Source: a bacterium (lineage in GTDB: Bacteria; RUG730; JAAEPJ01). From it: a DNA stretch of 24,247 nucleotides. The position numbers were made by a program, and so were the translations under genes. The DNA lies in the NCBI GenBank assembly GCA_024222485.1, contig JAAEPJ010000411.1, forward strand, positions 1-24,247, written 5' to 3'. Shown here one piece after another: positions 16,284-24,247 of the stretch. Position 1 is the stretch's first letter. Every line of letters begins with the position of its first letter. A model generated the notes under the pieces. It worked only from the letters and a program-made list of their open reading frames with translations, searched no databases and was not told where the DNA came from.

Positions 16284-16646
16284 TTAAAAATTAATCCCTT
16301 CTGCTCTTACAGAATCAGCAAAAGCTTTAATTTTACCATGATATAAACAACCATTACGATCAAAAACAACTTTAGAAATACCTTTATCTTTTAAAAGCAC
16401 TCCCACTATAGTTCCTAATTCAACTGCTGAATCAATATTTTTAGCATTCTTTGCTGTACTTTTAAGAGTAGAAGTCCCACAAATTGTATGACCAACAGAA
16501 TCATTAACAACCTGTGCATATAAATATTTAAGAGACTTAAATAATACAAGCCTTGGTCTTTCTTCAGTGCCTTTAATCCGTTTTCTGGCTCTGAACTTAC
16601 GAACTGAATGTCTCACTTTCCTGTCTCTCTTTAACTTATTTTCCAT
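16284..16646 (-). CDS. rplR: 50S ribosomal protein L18
   Basis: uL18 binds 5S rRNA and, with L5, joins it to the central protuberance. The sequence has the basic N-terminus (RDRKVRHSVRKFRARKRIKG), ERPRLVLFKSLKYLYAQVVND (about 28-48) and the C-terminal VVFDRNGCLYHGKIKAFADSVR with the final GINF. 120 residues, normal. ATG at 16646. It follows rplF by 14 bases, and the next gene rpsE lies 110 bases on. Confidence 0.96.
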   Translation of the reverse strand: MENKLKRDRKVRHSVRKFRARKRIKGTEERPRLVLFKSLKYLYAQVVNDSVGHTICGTSTLKSTAKNAKNIDSAVELGTIVGVLLKDKGISKVVFDRNGCLYHGKIKAFADSVRAEGINF

Positions 16647-16660
16647 TTTATTTAAACCTC

Positions 16661-17203
16661 TTATTTACCTGCAGACTTACCTGCTTTTCTAATAATTCTC
16701 TCACCTGCATACATAATTCCTGTGCCTTTATATGGTTCAGGAGGTCTAACATCTCGTATTTCTGCAGCAAATTCACCAACGACCATATTATCCACACCAG
16801 AAATAACTAACTCAGTCCCTTTACTCCCATCAATCTTAACAGTAATATGTGTGGGTATTTCTAACTCTACAGGGTGTGAATATCCAACATTTAAAATTAA
16901 CTTTTTTCCTTTTACTGCTGCTTTATAACCAATTCCTTTGATCTGCAATTCTTTTTTAAAAGGATTTTCAAAACCATGGATTGCATTAGCAAGCAAGCTT
17001 CTTGTTAAACCATGCAAAGACTTTGTTTGATTATCTTCAGAATCTCTTGTTACAGTAATTATATTATCTGCAAGATTAACCTTAATTTTTTCAGGGATTG
17101 CAACTTCCATGCTTTGTTTACCATTAGAAGCAACAACTTTATCACCGATATCTACTTTAACCGAGGTCGGAACAGTGATCTCTTTTTTCCCAATTCTACT
17201 CAT
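16661..17203 (-). CDS. rplF: 50S ribosomal protein L6
   Basis: uL6 lies near the factor-binding site and the sarcin-ricin loop. It begins MSRIGKKEITVP, has the two repeated alpha/beta domains with LTRSLLANAIHGFENPFKK (about 68-86) and ends PPEPYKGTGIMYAGERIIRKAGK, the conserved rRNA-binding tail. I use ATG at 17203 (AGGAG nine bases upstream); the TTG at 17209 would add two residues outside the family pattern. 180 residues. Confidence 0.97.
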   Translation of the reverse strand: MSRIGKKEITVPTSVKVDIGDKVVASNGKQSMEVAIPEKIKVNLADNIITVTRDSEDNQTKSLHGLTRSLLANAIHGFENPFKKELQIKGIGYKAAVKGKKLILNVGYSHPVELEIPTHITVKIDGSKGTELVISGVDNMVVGEFAAEIRDVRPPEPYKGTGIMYAGERIIRKAGKSAGK

Positions 17204-17249
17204 TTTCAATATCTCCTATTATCTATAACCTATCGATTGCTAGTAAAAC

Positions 17250-17642
17250 TCACCAAATATAACCTAAAACTTCTCCACCTATATTATTCTTTTTTGCCTG
17301 CCAATCTGTCATAAGTCCTTGTGATGTTGAAATTATTGCAACCCCCATGCCAGATCTAACTTTAGGCATATCTTCAACACTTTTATAAATTCTAAGACCA
17401 GGTTTACTAACTCTTTTAATGCCTTTGATAACTGTTTCTTTACCATGATATTTTAAAAAAATTCTTAAAGTTGATTTTTTATTAACTTCAATTTTTTTAT
17501 AACTTGTAATAAATCCTTCTTTTTTCAAAATATCTAAAATTTTTTCTTTAATAATAGATGCCGGAACATCTAACTTTTCATGTAGTTTAGCATTTGCATT
17601 ACGAATGCAAGTAAACATGTCTGCAATAGGATCTGTCACCAT
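17250..17642 (-). CDS. rpsH: 30S ribosomal protein S8
   Basis: uS8 is a primary 16S rRNA binder in the central domain and, in E. coli, the repressor of the spc operon. It opens MVTDPIADMFTCIRNA and closes ISTSQGLMTDWQAKKNNIGGEVLGYIW, where the final GGEVLGYIW is highly conserved across the family. 130 residues. ATG at 17642 with GGAGG upstream. 19 bases after rpsN. Confidence 0.97.
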   Translation of the reverse strand: MVTDPIADMFTCIRNANAKLHEKLDVPASIIKEKILDILKKEGFITSYKKIEVNKKSTLRIFLKYHGKETVIKGIKRVSKPGLRIYKSVEDMPKVRSGMGVAIISTSQGLMTDWQAKKNNIGGEVLGYIW

Positions 17643-17661
17643 TAAATCTTACCTCCAATCA

Positions 17662-17847
17662 TTACCAACTTGCTTTCTTAACACCAGGAATCTCTCCAGA
17701 ATATGCTCTTTGTCTAAAACATATTCTACAAATTCCGAAATCTCTTAAAAAGCCTCTAGGTCTTCCACAAATTCTACAACGGTTATATCCGCGTGAAGAA
17801 AATTTTGGCTCTCTTTTTTGTTTAGCTATTAAACTTTTTTTTGCCAC
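17662..17847 (-). CDS. rpsN: 30S ribosomal protein S14, type Z (zinc)
   Basis: The short form of uS14 with 61 residues, located in the 30S head. The zinc ribbon is complete: CRIC (Cys24, Cys27) and CRIC (Cys40, Cys43), followed by [18 protein letters not shown], the invariant end. GTG start at 17847 with AGGAG eight bases upstream, the Shine-Dalgarno lying inside the end of rplE. Only three bases separate it from the rplE stop. Confidence 0.97.
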   Translation of the reverse strand: MAKKSLIAKQKREPKFSSRGYNRCRICGRPRGFLRDFGICRICFRQRAYSGEIPGVKKASW

Positions 17848-17850
17848 GAA

Positions 17851-18405
17851 CTAAACTCCTTCTCTTTTCTTTTTAAATGGCATGCCTAAACATAATAATA
17901 TTTCTTTGTTTTCCTCAGTATAATCCTTAGAAAAAACAAAAGTAATATTCATTCCTCTAGCTTTATCTGAATTATCCAGATTAACCTCAGGAAAAATATA
18001 TTGTTCAGTAATACCTAAATTATAATTACCACAAGAATCAAACGCCTTAGGATTTAACCCTTGAAAATCTCGAATACGAGGAATAGCGATCGTAATCAAG
18101 CGGTCCAAAAACTCATACATCATTTCTTTTCGCAGTGTAACTTTACTTCCGATAGTCATCCCTTCTCTAAGCTTGAAGTTCGATACTGATTTTTTAGCTT
18201 TACAAGCTACTGGTTTTTGCCCAGTAATAACAGATAGTTCTTCAAGTGCTATTTCCAAAGATCTTGGATTATCTTTAGCTTCACCAAGTCCAATGTTAAT
18301 CACAATTTTTTCTAATTTAGAAACTTGCATAACATTCTTATAACTAAAATTTTCCATTATTAAAGGAATAACTTTTTCTTGATATTGTTTTAATAAGCGT
18401 GCCAT
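17851..18405 (-). CDS. rplE: 50S ribosomal protein L5
   Basis: uL5 binds 5S rRNA and contacts the P-site tRNA. Conserved stretches are KIVINIGLGEAKDNPRSLE (about 31-49), ITGQKPVACKAKKSVSNFKLREG, VTLRKEMMYEFLDRLI and the NYNLGITEQYIFPEV loop. 184 residues, normal. ATG at 18405 with GGAAGG upstream. It sits between rplX and rpsN, the usual place. Confidence 0.97.
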   Translation of the reverse strand: MARLLKQYQEKVIPLIMENFSYKNVMQVSKLEKIVINIGLGEAKDNPRSLEIALEELSVITGQKPVACKAKKSVSNFKLREGMTIGSKVTLRKEMMYEFLDRLITIAIPRIRDFQGLNPKAFDSCGNYNLGITEQYIFPEVNLDNSDKARGMNITFVFSKDYTEENKEILLCLGMPFKKKREGV

Positions 18406-18418
18406 TTAACATACCTTC

Positions 18419-18727
18419 CTAAATTATGATTTCGCCACATTTTTTACATACTCTAACTTTTTTACCGTCAGATAAAATATCTTTTTTAACCCTCGTAGGT
18501 TTATTACATTTTACACAAACAACCTGCAAGTTCGTAAGATTAATAGGCGCTTCAACCTCAATAAGTCCAGCTTCTTGATTCTGAGTTGGCTTAACTGTTT
18601 TTTTAACCATATTTACTTTTGAAACAATCGCTCTATTTGTAGACTTAATAACCTGTAAAACCTCTCCAGTTTTACCTTTATTTTTGCCAGAAAGAACCAT
18701 TACTTTATCGTTCTTTTTTATTTGCAT
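18419..18727 (-). CDS. rplX: 50S ribosomal protein L24 with zinc-ribbon tail
   Basis: uL24 starts large-subunit assembly by binding 23S rRNA domain I. The KOW domain is at the N-terminus (KKNDKVMVLSGKNKGKTGEV). The C-terminal part carries CVKC and CKKC (around 71-74 and 94-97), a four-Cys zinc ribbon common in many bacterial L24 proteins. 102 residues. ATG at 18727; its GGAGG lies inside the end of rplN, and only two bases separate the two genes. Confidence 0.97.
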   Translation of the reverse strand: MQIKKNDKVMVLSGKNKGKTGEVLQVIKSTNRAIVSKVNMVKKTVKPTQNQEAGLIEVEAPINLTNLQVVCVKCNKPTRVKKDILSDGKKVRVCKKCGEIII

Positions 18728-18729
18728 TT

Positions 18730-19098
18730 TTATAAAACCTCCGGAGCTAGAGAAATAATCTTCATATAATTTTTATCACGAAGCTCTCTTGGTACAGGAC
18801 CAAAAATTCTAGTCCCTTTAGGTTCTTTATTATTATTTAGAACAACAGCACCATTTTCATCAAATTTAATATATGAGCCATCTTCTCGTCTAAAAGCTTT
18901 TCTAGTTCTAACAACTACGGCCTTAATAACATCACCCTTTTTAACTCCTGCTCCAGGAGTTGCCTCCTTAACAGAAGCGACAATAATGTCTCCAATAGAA
19001 GCATATCTCCTCTTACTACCACCTAAAACTTTAATACACATAATCTTCCTAGCACCAGAATTATCTGCCACTTTTAAAATAGACTGTTGTTGAATCAT
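18730..19098 (-). CDS. rplN: 50S ribosomal protein L14
   Basis: uL14 contributes to intersubunit bridge B8 and is a docking site for the silencing factor RsfS. It opens [20 protein letters not shown] and has [39 protein letters not shown] and [24 protein letters not shown], all typical. 122 residues exactly as usual. The ATG overlaps the rpsQ stop by four bases. Confidence 0.97.
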   Translation of the reverse strand: MIQQQSILKVADNSGARKIMCIKVLGGSKRRYASIGDIIVASVKEATPGAGVKKGDVIKAVVVRTRKAFRREDGSYIKFDENGAVVLNNNKEPKGTRIFGPVPRELRDKNYMKIISLAPEVL

Positions 19099-19373
19099 TT
19101 TCTAGTTTCCCCTCTATCTAGAATAGAAGCCTTTTCAATTACGGTTAAAACTTCCCAAGATTTGCTCTTACTAAGAGGTTTAAGATAGGCAATCTGAACT
19201 TTATCTCCAACCTTTGATTGATTAGTTTCATCATGAACCATATACTTGGTACTTTTTTTTGTAATTTTTCCATACAAAGGATGCTTAACTGTTCTTTCAA
19301 CCAGAACTACTCTAGTTTTATCCATCTTGTCACTATAAACTTTCCCTTGTAAAACTTTCTTCTTTTTGATCAT
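19095..19373 (-). CDS. rpsQ: 30S ribosomal protein S17
   Basis: uS17 is an OB-fold protein binding the 5' domain of 16S rRNA. Typical elements are [20 protein letters not shown] (about 8-27), [20 protein letters not shown] and [20 protein letters not shown]. 92 residues. It overlaps both rpmC (four bases, ATGA) and rplN (four bases), which implies coupled translation of this trio. Confidence 0.96.
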   Translation of the reverse strand: MIKKKKVLQGKVYSDKMDKTRVVLVERTVKHPLYGKITKKSTKYMVHDETNQSKVGDKVQIAYLKPLSKSKSWEVLTVIEKASILDRGETRK

Positions 19374-19555
19374 TGTTTTTCCCTCATGATAGTTTTTACT
19401 CTAGCAATATCTCGTCTTAAGTTCCTAAGATCCATGGGGTTCTCAAGCATAGTAATTTTGTGTTTAAAGCTGAGTTTAAACTTTTTCTCACTTAGTTCTG
19501 CGAGTTTTGCTTCTAGCTCCGGTTTACTCATATCTCTTAATTCTTGTAAGTTCAT
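19370..19555 (-). CDS. rpmC: 50S ribosomal protein L29
   Basis: uL29 is a small two-helix protein beside the exit tunnel and part of the docking site for trigger factor and SRP. The 61 residues start MNLQELRDMSKPELEAKL and contain the typical LRNLRRDIARVKTIMRE close to the end. I use ATG at 19555, with AGGTGG seven bases upstream; the GTG at 19558 would overlap the rplP stop. Its own stop overlaps rpsQ. Confidence 0.95.
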   Translation of the reverse strand: MNLQELRDMSKPELEAKLAELSEKKFKLSFKHKITMLENPMDLRNLRRDIARVKTIMREKQ

Positions 19556-19557
19556 CA

Positions 19558-19971
19558 CTATACCACCTGTTTCTTAATGAATCTAGTTTTAATAGGTAAT
19601 TTATGAGAAGCAAGCCTAATTGCTTCTTTGGCAATATCTTCTTCTATGCCATCAAGCTCAAAAAGTACTCGCCCAGGCTTGACAACAGATACCCAGTACT
19701 CCGGACTTCCTTTACCTTTCCCCATTCTTGTTTCTGCAGCAGTTTTAGTAACTGATTTATCAGGAAATATTCTAATCCACATATTACCACCACGCTTTGT
19801 ATATCTACTAAGAGCAATACGCGCAGCCTCAATCTGATTTCCTTTAATCCAGCCCGGCTCTAAAGCTTGTATTGCATATGTTCCAAAAGAAACAGTTGAA
19901 CCAGCAATAGCTTTCCCTTTCATTCTGCCTCTATGCAATTTTCTATGCTTAACCTTTTTAGGCATTAACAT
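19558..19971 (-). CDS. rplP: 50S ribosomal protein L16
   Basis: uL16 contacts A-site tRNA and the 5S rRNA region. It opens [21 protein letters not shown] and has [20 protein letters not shown], the [27 protein letters not shown] stretch (shown in part) and [17 protein letters not shown]. 137 residues. ATG at 19971 has AGAGG eight bases upstream; the family often has this extra Met-Leu. 14 bases follow rpsC. Confidence 0.97.
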   Translation of the reverse strand: MLMPKKVKHRKLHRGRMKGKAIAGSTVSFGTYAIQALEPGWIKGNQIEAARIALSRYTKRGGNMWIRIFPDKSVTKTAAETRMGKGKGSPEYWVSVVKPGRVLFELDGIEEDIAKEAIRLASHKLPIKTRFIKKQVV

Positions 19972-19984
19972 TATTTCATACCTC

Positions 19985-20665
19985 TTAATTTTTTAATGAT
20001 TTTTCAATTTTTGATGGTTCTTGAAAAACTGGTCTTTCTAAATGTTCTTTCGTAAATATCCAAACTTTAACACCTATCTGCCCATAAGTAGTATATGCCT
20101 CTGCAAGTGCATAATCCACATCGGCCCTAAATGTTTGAAGTGGAACACGACCTTGTCTTAACCACTCGCTGCGGGCAATTTCAGCACCACCAAGACGACC
20201 AGAAACCATCACTTTAATACCTTGTGCACCAATATTCATCACGCGTTCCATGATTTTTTTCATTGCTCTTTTATAAGAAATCTTTTTACCAATTTGTAAA
20301 GCAATGTTGTTTGCAACCAATTGTGCATCTAAATCCGGGGTCTTAACCTCAATAATATTAACAAAAACTTTTTGTCCGATAATCTTTTCTATGTGCCTTC
20401 TGAGGTTTTCAACATCTGCACCTTTTTTTCCGATTACCACACCAGGTCTAGCAGTATGAATATTTACTCTAACATATTTCCCAGCCCTTTCTATACCAAC
20501 AGAAGAAATTCCTGCTGTAAAATATTTTTTCTTAATATATTCTCTAATTTTAATATCTTGCTCTAAAAAGTCTGCAAAATGAGCAGTCTTTTTCGCAAAC
20601 CACTTAGAATCCCAATCATAAAGATAACCAATCCTTAAACTTTTTGGATGAACCTTTTGTCCCAC
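19985..20665 (-). CDS. rpsC: 30S ribosomal protein S3
   Basis: uS3 forms the mRNA entry tunnel and has helicase-linked residues. It begins [20 protein letters not shown]; a type II KH domain has the GxxG loop GKKG at 79-82. The C-terminal domain carries [20 protein letters not shown] and the [20 protein letters not shown] stretch. 226 residues. GTG start at 20665 with AAGGAGG upstream. The 48-base gap to rplV is modest. Confidence 0.97.
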   Translation of the reverse strand: MGQKVHPKSLRIGYLYDWDSKWFAKKTAHFADFLEQDIKIREYIKKKYFTAGISSVGIERAGKYVRVNIHTARPGVVIGKKGADVENLRRHIEKIIGQKVFVNIIEVKTPDLDAQLVANNIALQIGKKISYKRAMKKIMERVMNIGAQGIKVMVSGRLGGAEIARSEWLRQGRVPLQTFRADVDYALAEAYTTYGQIGVKVWIFTKEHLERPVFQEPSKIEKSLKN

Positions 20666-20713
20666 TAAATCCCCCTCCTTATACCAGCTTGTGGAAATAT
20701 GCCAGTATCATCT

Positions 20714-21043
20714 TTATGCCAAGCTCTCCAATTTTAAGGTAACATGACAAGTCTTTTTCTTGTAAAGTGCTGATCGACCCATTGGTCCTGGACGAAATCG
20801 TTTCATTGAAGGACCTTGTCCTACATATGCTTCTTTTACAATCACATTACTAGGTTCTTGTTTTAAGTTATCCACACCTGATTTAACTGCTTTCAAAATT
20901 TCTGGACTTACAGCTTTATTGGTAAAAGTTAAAATACCAATCGCTTTATCCGCTCTTTTACCTCTAATCAAATCCAAAACTTGACCCGCTTTTCTCCAGC
21001 TTGTCCTAACATAACTAATTTTACTTTTAGCTATAGTATTCAT
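20714..21043 (-). CDS. rplV: 50S ribosomal protein L22
   Basis: uL22 lines the nascent-chain exit tunnel; the tip of its beta hairpin is a known site of macrolide-resistance changes. Typical parts are RTSWRKAGQVLDLIRGKRAD (about 13-32), the KAYVG-like EAYVGQGPSMKRFRPGPMGR hairpin and the final CHVTLKLE strand. 109 residues, normal. ATG at 21043, 22 bases after rpsS. The hairpin loop looks regular, with no insert. Confidence 0.97.
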   Translation of the reverse strand: MNTIAKSKISYVRTSWRKAGQVLDLIRGKRADKAIGILTFTNKAVSPEILKAVKSGVDNLKQEPSNVIVKEAYVGQGPSMKRFRPGPMGRSALYKKKTCHVTLKLESLA

Positions 21044-21064
21044 TAATCTATGCTCCCAAATTTT

Positions 21065-21328
21065 TTATTTTTTATTTGTATGACCCCTATAGGTTCTTGT
21101 TGGAGCAAATTCACCTAACTTATGACCTACCATACTTTCTGTTACAAACACGCTCAAAAAAGTTTTCCCATTGTGAACATTAAATGTTTGACCCACAAAC
21201 TCTGGAGGGATAGTACAATTTCTCGCCCATGTTTTAATCTGATATTTCTTAGCACCGTTATTGATGGCTTCAATTTTTTTTATTAATCCTTCATCAATAT
21301 AAGGACCTTTTTTTAAGGATCTACTCAT
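21065..21328 (-). CDS. rpsS: 30S ribosomal protein S19
   Basis: uS19 is in the 30S head, near the A-site finger and bridge B1a. It opens [19 protein letters not shown] and has [20 protein letters not shown], then [19 protein letters not shown] use ATG at 21328, with AGAGG about nine bases upstream; TTG at 21334 would add two residues. 87 residues. Located between rplB and rplV, as usual. Confidence 0.97.
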   Translation of the reverse strand: MSRSLKKGPYIDEGLIKKIEAINNGAKKYQIKTWARNCTIPPEFVGQTFNVHNGKTFLSVFVTESMVGHKLGEFAPTRTYRGHTNKK

Positions 21329-21343
21329 TAACAAATACCTCTT

Positions 21344-22171
21344 TTATTTATCATTTCTATGTCTTACAATCATCTTATCAGTGGCTTTATTTTTCCTTGT
21401 TTTATAACCTTTAGCCTGTTGATTCCATGGAGAACGAGGATGATTTCCCCCCTTACCCTTACCACGACCTCCTCCATGTGGATGATCTACTGCATTCATT
21501 GCCGTACCACGAACCGTTGGACGAACGCCCATATGGCGTTTACGACCAGCTTTACCAATATTAACATTCTCATGATCAATATTGCCAATCTGACCAATAG
21601 TTGCAATACAATCCTTAGAGACCAATCTCACCTCACCAGACGGCATTCGAATATGAGCAAACTTCCCTTCTTTTGCAAGAAGCTGTGCACTAGCACCAGC
21701 GGATCTAACTAATTGAGCACCACGCCCTCTCTTAAGTTCAATATTATGAATAACTGTCCCTTGAGGGATAGCTGAAAGTGGTAATGCATTTCCTAATTTA
21801 ATAGGGACTTTTTCCCCGCTAATTATCATATCATTCATTTTAAGTCCAAGTGGAGAAATAATATACCTTTTTTCTCCATCTAGATACTGAATCAAAGCGA
21901 TGTTAGCAGATCTATTAGGATCATATTCCACACCAACAACACACCCCTCAACACCAAATTTTTCTCTCTTAAAATCAATAATTCTATAGCGTCTTTTAGC
22001 TCCACCACCCTGATGTCTAACTGTAATAGTTCCTTGATTATTCCTACCACCTTTTCGAGTCATAGGAGCAAGCAAACTTTTCTCTGGTACTTTCTTCGTA
22101 ATCTCAGCGAAATCATTTACTGTCATACCCCTTTGACCTGGAGTTGTAGGTTTATATTTTCTTATTCCCAT
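21344..22171 (-). CDS. rplB: 50S ribosomal protein L2
   Basis: uL2 is a primary 23S rRNA binder that supports peptidyl transfer and subunit joining. It opens [20 protein letters not shown] and contains [20 protein letters not shown] (about 41-60), the [14 protein letters not shown] strand and, near 230, the [21 protein letters not shown] region with the conserved His. The GGG is followed by Arg where many bacteria have Glu. 275 residues, normal. ATG at 22171. Confidence 0.97.
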   Translation of the reverse strand: MGIRKYKPTTPGQRGMTVNDFAEITKKVPEKSLLAPMTRKGGRNNQGTITVRHQGGGAKRRYRIIDFKREKFGVEGCVVGVEYDPNRSANIALIQYLDGEKRYIISPLGLKMNDMIISGEKVPIKLGNALPLSAIPQGTVIHNIELKRGRGAQLVRSAGASAQLLAKEGKFAHIRMPSGEVRLVSKDCIATIGQIGNIDHENVNIGKAGRKRHMGVRPTVRGTAMNAVDHPHGGGRGKGKGGNHPRSPWNQQAKGYKTRKNKATDKMIVRHRNDK

Positions 22172-22189
22172 TTAAATTTAAAACCTCTC

Positions 22190-22483
22190 TTAAGCTTCTT
22201 CCACAAGATTAATCGATGAACCCTCACTCAGAGTTGCAACTGCTTTTTTCCAGTCTGCTCTTTTACCAACGAATCTGCCAACTCTCTTTTTTTTGCCCTG
22301 ATAATTTGCTGTATTTACTGAGATAGCATCGACATTAAATAAGTCTTTGATCGCTTTTTTTATCTCAATCTTAGAAGCATCTTTATTAACCTGAAAAACA
22401 TATTTATTCTGCTCTTTCGATAGTGCGCCTTTTTCAGTAAATATTGGCCTTACTAAAATATTGTGTTTATGAATTCTTTCCAT
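22190..22483 (-). CDS. rplW: 50S ribosomal protein L23
   Basis: uL23 sits at the tunnel exit and docks trigger factor and SRP. It has the family pattern LVRPIFTEKGALSKEQNKYVF (in part, about 11-30), DASKIEIKKAIKDLFNVDAI and VNTANYQGKKKRVGRFVGKR with the tip of the beta loop. 97 residues. ATG at 22483, two bases after the rplD stop, and the gene ends 18 bases before rplB. Confidence 0.96.
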   Translation of the reverse strand: MERIHKHNILVRPIFTEKGALSKEQNKYVFQVNKDASKIEIKKAIKDLFNVDAISVNTANYQGKKKRVGRFVGKRADWKKAVATLSEGSSINLVEEA

Positions 22484-22485
22484 GA

Positions 22486-23112
22486 TTATTTACCTTCCTC
22501 AAATTTTTTGTTTAAAAATTCTATTGAGCTATTATCGGCTAAAATATGATCATTTGATATAACTTCATAAATATTTAAATTTTTGGCATATGTAAATTCT
22601 ACACCAGGGATATTCCTAGTTGACTTTAGCAGCAAGTTATCCTGTGCCTCCACAATAATTAAAACTTTCCCTCTAATTGCTAAATTTTTTAATGCCTCTC
22701 CTACTTGTCTAGTCTTGGAAATTTTTTTTATCTCATCCAAAACTAAAATTTCTTGATTATTGCCTTTTAAAGCTAATGCACTAACCAGTGCTTTTCTTTT
22801 CTTTTTAGTAGGTATTTTGTAAGAATAATCTCTTGGCTTAGGTCCAAAAGTAATTCCACCGCCTCTCCATATTGGAGAACGATTACTTCCTACACGAGCA
22901 CGCCCAGTTCCTTTCTGTTTCCAAGGTTTTTTACCTCCACCAGAAACTTCCGCACGCGTTTTTGTAGAAGCAGTACCTCTTCTTTGATTGGCAAGGTAAT
23001 TAACAACAGATTCATGAATCAGAGTAGTATTAACTGAGTCAACATCAAAGTTACTCAAAAATTCAACTGTTCCTAAATCGTTGCCTTCTATATTTTTTAA
23101 AACCAAGTTCAC
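22486..23112 (-). CDS. rplD: 50S ribosomal protein L4
   Basis: uL4 extends a loop into the exit tunnel; in E. coli it also represses the S10 operon. Seen here are NQRRGTASTKTRAEVSGGGK and KPWKQKGTGRARVGSNRSPI (about 42-82), which form the tunnel loop, then GGGITFGPKPRDYSYKIP. 208 residues. GTG start at 23112 overlaps the rplC stop by four bases. No L4-responsive leader can be assessed because the operon start lies outside or within tuf. Confidence 0.96.
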   Translation of the reverse strand: MNLVLKNIEGNDLGTVEFLSNFDVDSVNTTLIHESVVNYLANQRRGTASTKTRAEVSGGGKKPWKQKGTGRARVGSNRSPIWRGGGITFGPKPRDYSYKIPTKKKRKALVSALALKGNNQEILVLDEIKKISKTRQVGEALKNLAIRGKVLIIVEAQDNLLLKSTRNIPGVEFTYAKNLNIYEVISNDHILADNSSIEFLNKKFEEGK

Positions 23113-23771
23113 TTGTTTCTACCTCTTTTTTTCACTTTTACTGTTTCTTTAACTCTTACAGAAGAACCTTTTACTCCAGGTATTGAGCCTTTAAGTAACA
23201 AGAGCTGCTCTTCAGTATCAATCTTAACAATTGTAAGTTTCTGGATAGTAACTTGCGTACCACCATATCTCCCAGGCATTTTTTTGCCTTTAAAAACCCT
23301 TGAAGGTGTAGAGGCATTTCCAATTGATCCAGGAGCACGCCGATATTCTCCATGTCCATGGGTAGCAGGAAGACCAGCAAATCCATGTCTTTTCATGACT
23401 CCAGCAAATCCTTTCCCACGAGAGATACCAGAAACATCGACATAGTCTCCTTCCTCAAACATATCGACAGTTAAGTATGATCCTACCTCATACTCAGTTA
23501 ACACTTCTGCATTGCTTACTTTAAATTCTATAATAAATTTAGAAATAGAGTTCCCCTCCAAAGCAGCAAACTGTCCTTGATAAGGTTTTGTTGCATTTTT
23601 TTCTTTCTTTTCCTGGTACCCTACTCTAAATGCACTATAAGAATCTTTTTCCTTCGTTCTTTTCCCAATAATTCGACATTTATCAATTTTAATAATAGTA
23701 ACGGGAATTGACAGTCCTTCTTCATCAAAAATACGAGTCATCCCCAGCTTAGTACCTATTATATTTTTCAT
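23109..23771 (-). CDS. rplC: 50S ribosomal protein L3
   Basis: uL3 is an early-assembly 23S rRNA binder whose internal loop reaches the peptidyl-transferase centre. It opens IIGTKLGMTRIFDEEGLSIP and has VDVSGISRGKGFAGVMKRHG, then a GHGEYRRAPGSIGNASTPSR stretch and MPGRYGGTQVTIQKL. The 220-residue length is typical. ATG at 23771, 12 bases after rpsJ. It ends in a basic tail (VKKRGRNK) overlapping rplD by four bases. Confidence 0.96.
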   Translation of the reverse strand: MKNIIGTKLGMTRIFDEEGLSIPVTIIKIDKCRIIGKRTKEKDSYSAFRVGYQEKKEKNATKPYQGQFAALEGNSISKFIIEFKVSNAEVLTEYEVGSYLTVDMFEEGDYVDVSGISRGKGFAGVMKRHGFAGLPATHGHGEYRRAPGSIGNASTPSRVFKGKKMPGRYGGTQVTIQKLTIVKIDTEEQLLLLKGSIPGVKGSSVRVKETVKVKKRGRNK

Positions 23772-23783
23772 AATCTACCTACC

Positions 23784-24098
23784 TTACAACTTAATCTCAA
23801 CATCAACACCAGCTGGTAAATCTAATTTCATTAGAGCATCAACTGTTTGAGCAGTGGGACTTAAAATATCCAAAAGTCTTTTATGAGTTTTTCTCTCAAA
23901 TTGCTCTCTAGATTTTTTATTAACATGCACAGATCTTAAAATTGTATATCTTTGAGTGTCAGTTGGCAAAAGAATAGGGCCTGAAATAGAAGCCCCTGTT
24001 CTTTTAGCAGTCATAACTAATTCATTCAAAGAGTGATCCAACATTTTATGGTCATATGCTTTCAGCTTAATTCTAATACTTTGTTGTTCTTGTACCAT
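23784..24098 (-). CDS. rpsJ: 30S ribosomal protein S10 (NusE)
   Basis: uS10 works in the 30S head and, as NusE, in transcription antitermination with NusB and coupling to NusG. It contains [20 protein letters not shown] (about 8-27), [20 protein letters not shown] and [15 protein letters not shown], all family hallmarks, and ends [10 protein letters not shown]. 104 residues. ATG at 24098 with AAGGA upstream. Only 39 bases separate it from the tuf stop, so tuf and the S10 operon are probably co-transcribed. Confidence 0.97.
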   Translation of the reverse strand: MVQEQQSIRIKLKAYDHKMLDHSLNELVMTAKRTGASISGPILLPTDTQRYTILRSVHVNKKSREQFERKTHKRLLDILSPTAQTVDALMKLDLPAGVDVEIKL

Positions 24099-24137
24099 TG
24101 TTATTCCTTCAAAATAAAAACAGCGAAAAGGTCTTAC

Positions 24138-24247
24138 CTATTCGACTATCTCACTAATGACTCCAGCTCCTACTGTTCGCCCACCTTCTCTTATCGCAAA
24201 CCTTAATTCCTTTTCCATTGCTATCGGCGTTATTAACTCAACATCCA
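24138..24247 (-). CDS. tuf: Elongation factor Tu, C-terminal fragment
   Basis: The last 36 codons of EF-Tu, running off the right edge. The translation ends [20 protein letters not shown] (in part) then [15 protein letters not shown] and stop TAG at 24138-24140; GGRTVGAGV is the conserved end of domain 3. Its place directly before rpsJ is the classical str/S10 junction (rpsL-rpsG-fusA-tuf-rpsJ), so fusA would be expected further upstream. It does not overlap in protein coordinates with the N-terminal tuf fragment at 1-128. Confidence 0.95.
   Translation of the reverse strand, partial: DVELITPIAMEKELRFAIREGGRTVGAGVISEIVE

Noticed and set aside
1-24247. Circular element closed through tuf
   Set aside because: Joining the ends would link tuf codon 42 directly to the last 36 codons, deleting most of EF-Tu. 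The gene content is also chromosomal core.
1-24247. CRISPR arrays, insertion sequences, integrases or toxin-antitoxin genes
   Set aside because: No regularly spaced repeats, transposase motifs or terminal inverted repeats were seen. DUF3800 alone is not enough to call a defence system.

Overview
This is an AT-rich stretch (roughly one third GC by eye) of a bacterial chromosome. Every recognisable gene lies on the minus strand, so transcription runs from base 24247 towards base 1. It is a core housekeeping region and not a mobile or accessory island. The organism is a Gram-negative-type rod-shaped bacterium by gene content: it has a full MreBCD/PBP2/RodA elongation machinery. S4, S14, L24 and L36 are all in their zinc-binding (Cys-containing) forms, and adenylate kinase is the short type. 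Low GC, the missing rpmD and the protein sequences point to an uncultivated lineage, perhaps near Omnitrophota or Elusimicrobiota, but that placement is a low-confidence impression.

Layout in transcription order. (1) 24247-24138: the last codons of an EF-Tu gene (tuf). (2) 24098-9011: a long S10-spc-alpha ribosomal cluster, rpsJ rplC rplD rplW rplB rpsS rplV rpsC rplP rpmC rpsQ rplN rplX rplE rpsN rpsH rplF rplR rpsE rplO secY adk map infA rpmJ rpsM rpsK rpsD rpoA rplQ. Spacing is tight, with several 4-base start/stop overlaps; the only member missing from its usual place is rpmD (L30), between rpsE and rplO. Several ribosomal genes start with GTG. (3) 8924-3021: the elongasome cluster mreB, mreC, mreD, mrdA (PBP2), rodA, directly behind rplQ. 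A 395-base non-coding spacer with hairpins separates mreB from mreC. (4) 2937-1357: a DUF3800 protein and a membrane-anchored protein that resembles a degenerate divergent polysaccharide deacetylase. (5) 1300-293: tsaD (tRNA t6A synthesis). (6) 128-1: the first codons of an EF-Tu gene, preceded by a likely promoter.

The genes join protein synthesis (ribosome, RNA polymerase alpha, IF1, EF-Tu, the t6A tRNA modification), protein export and maturation (SecY, Map) and cell-wall elongation in one co-directional block. The most notable points are the tuf fragments at both ends, in the same orientation (direct repeats around the segment, and possibly the reason the contig ends there), the absent rpmD, the putative degenerate deacetylase, the DUF3800 gene placed among housekeeping genes, and structured spacers. 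I did not find a convincing new biological system.
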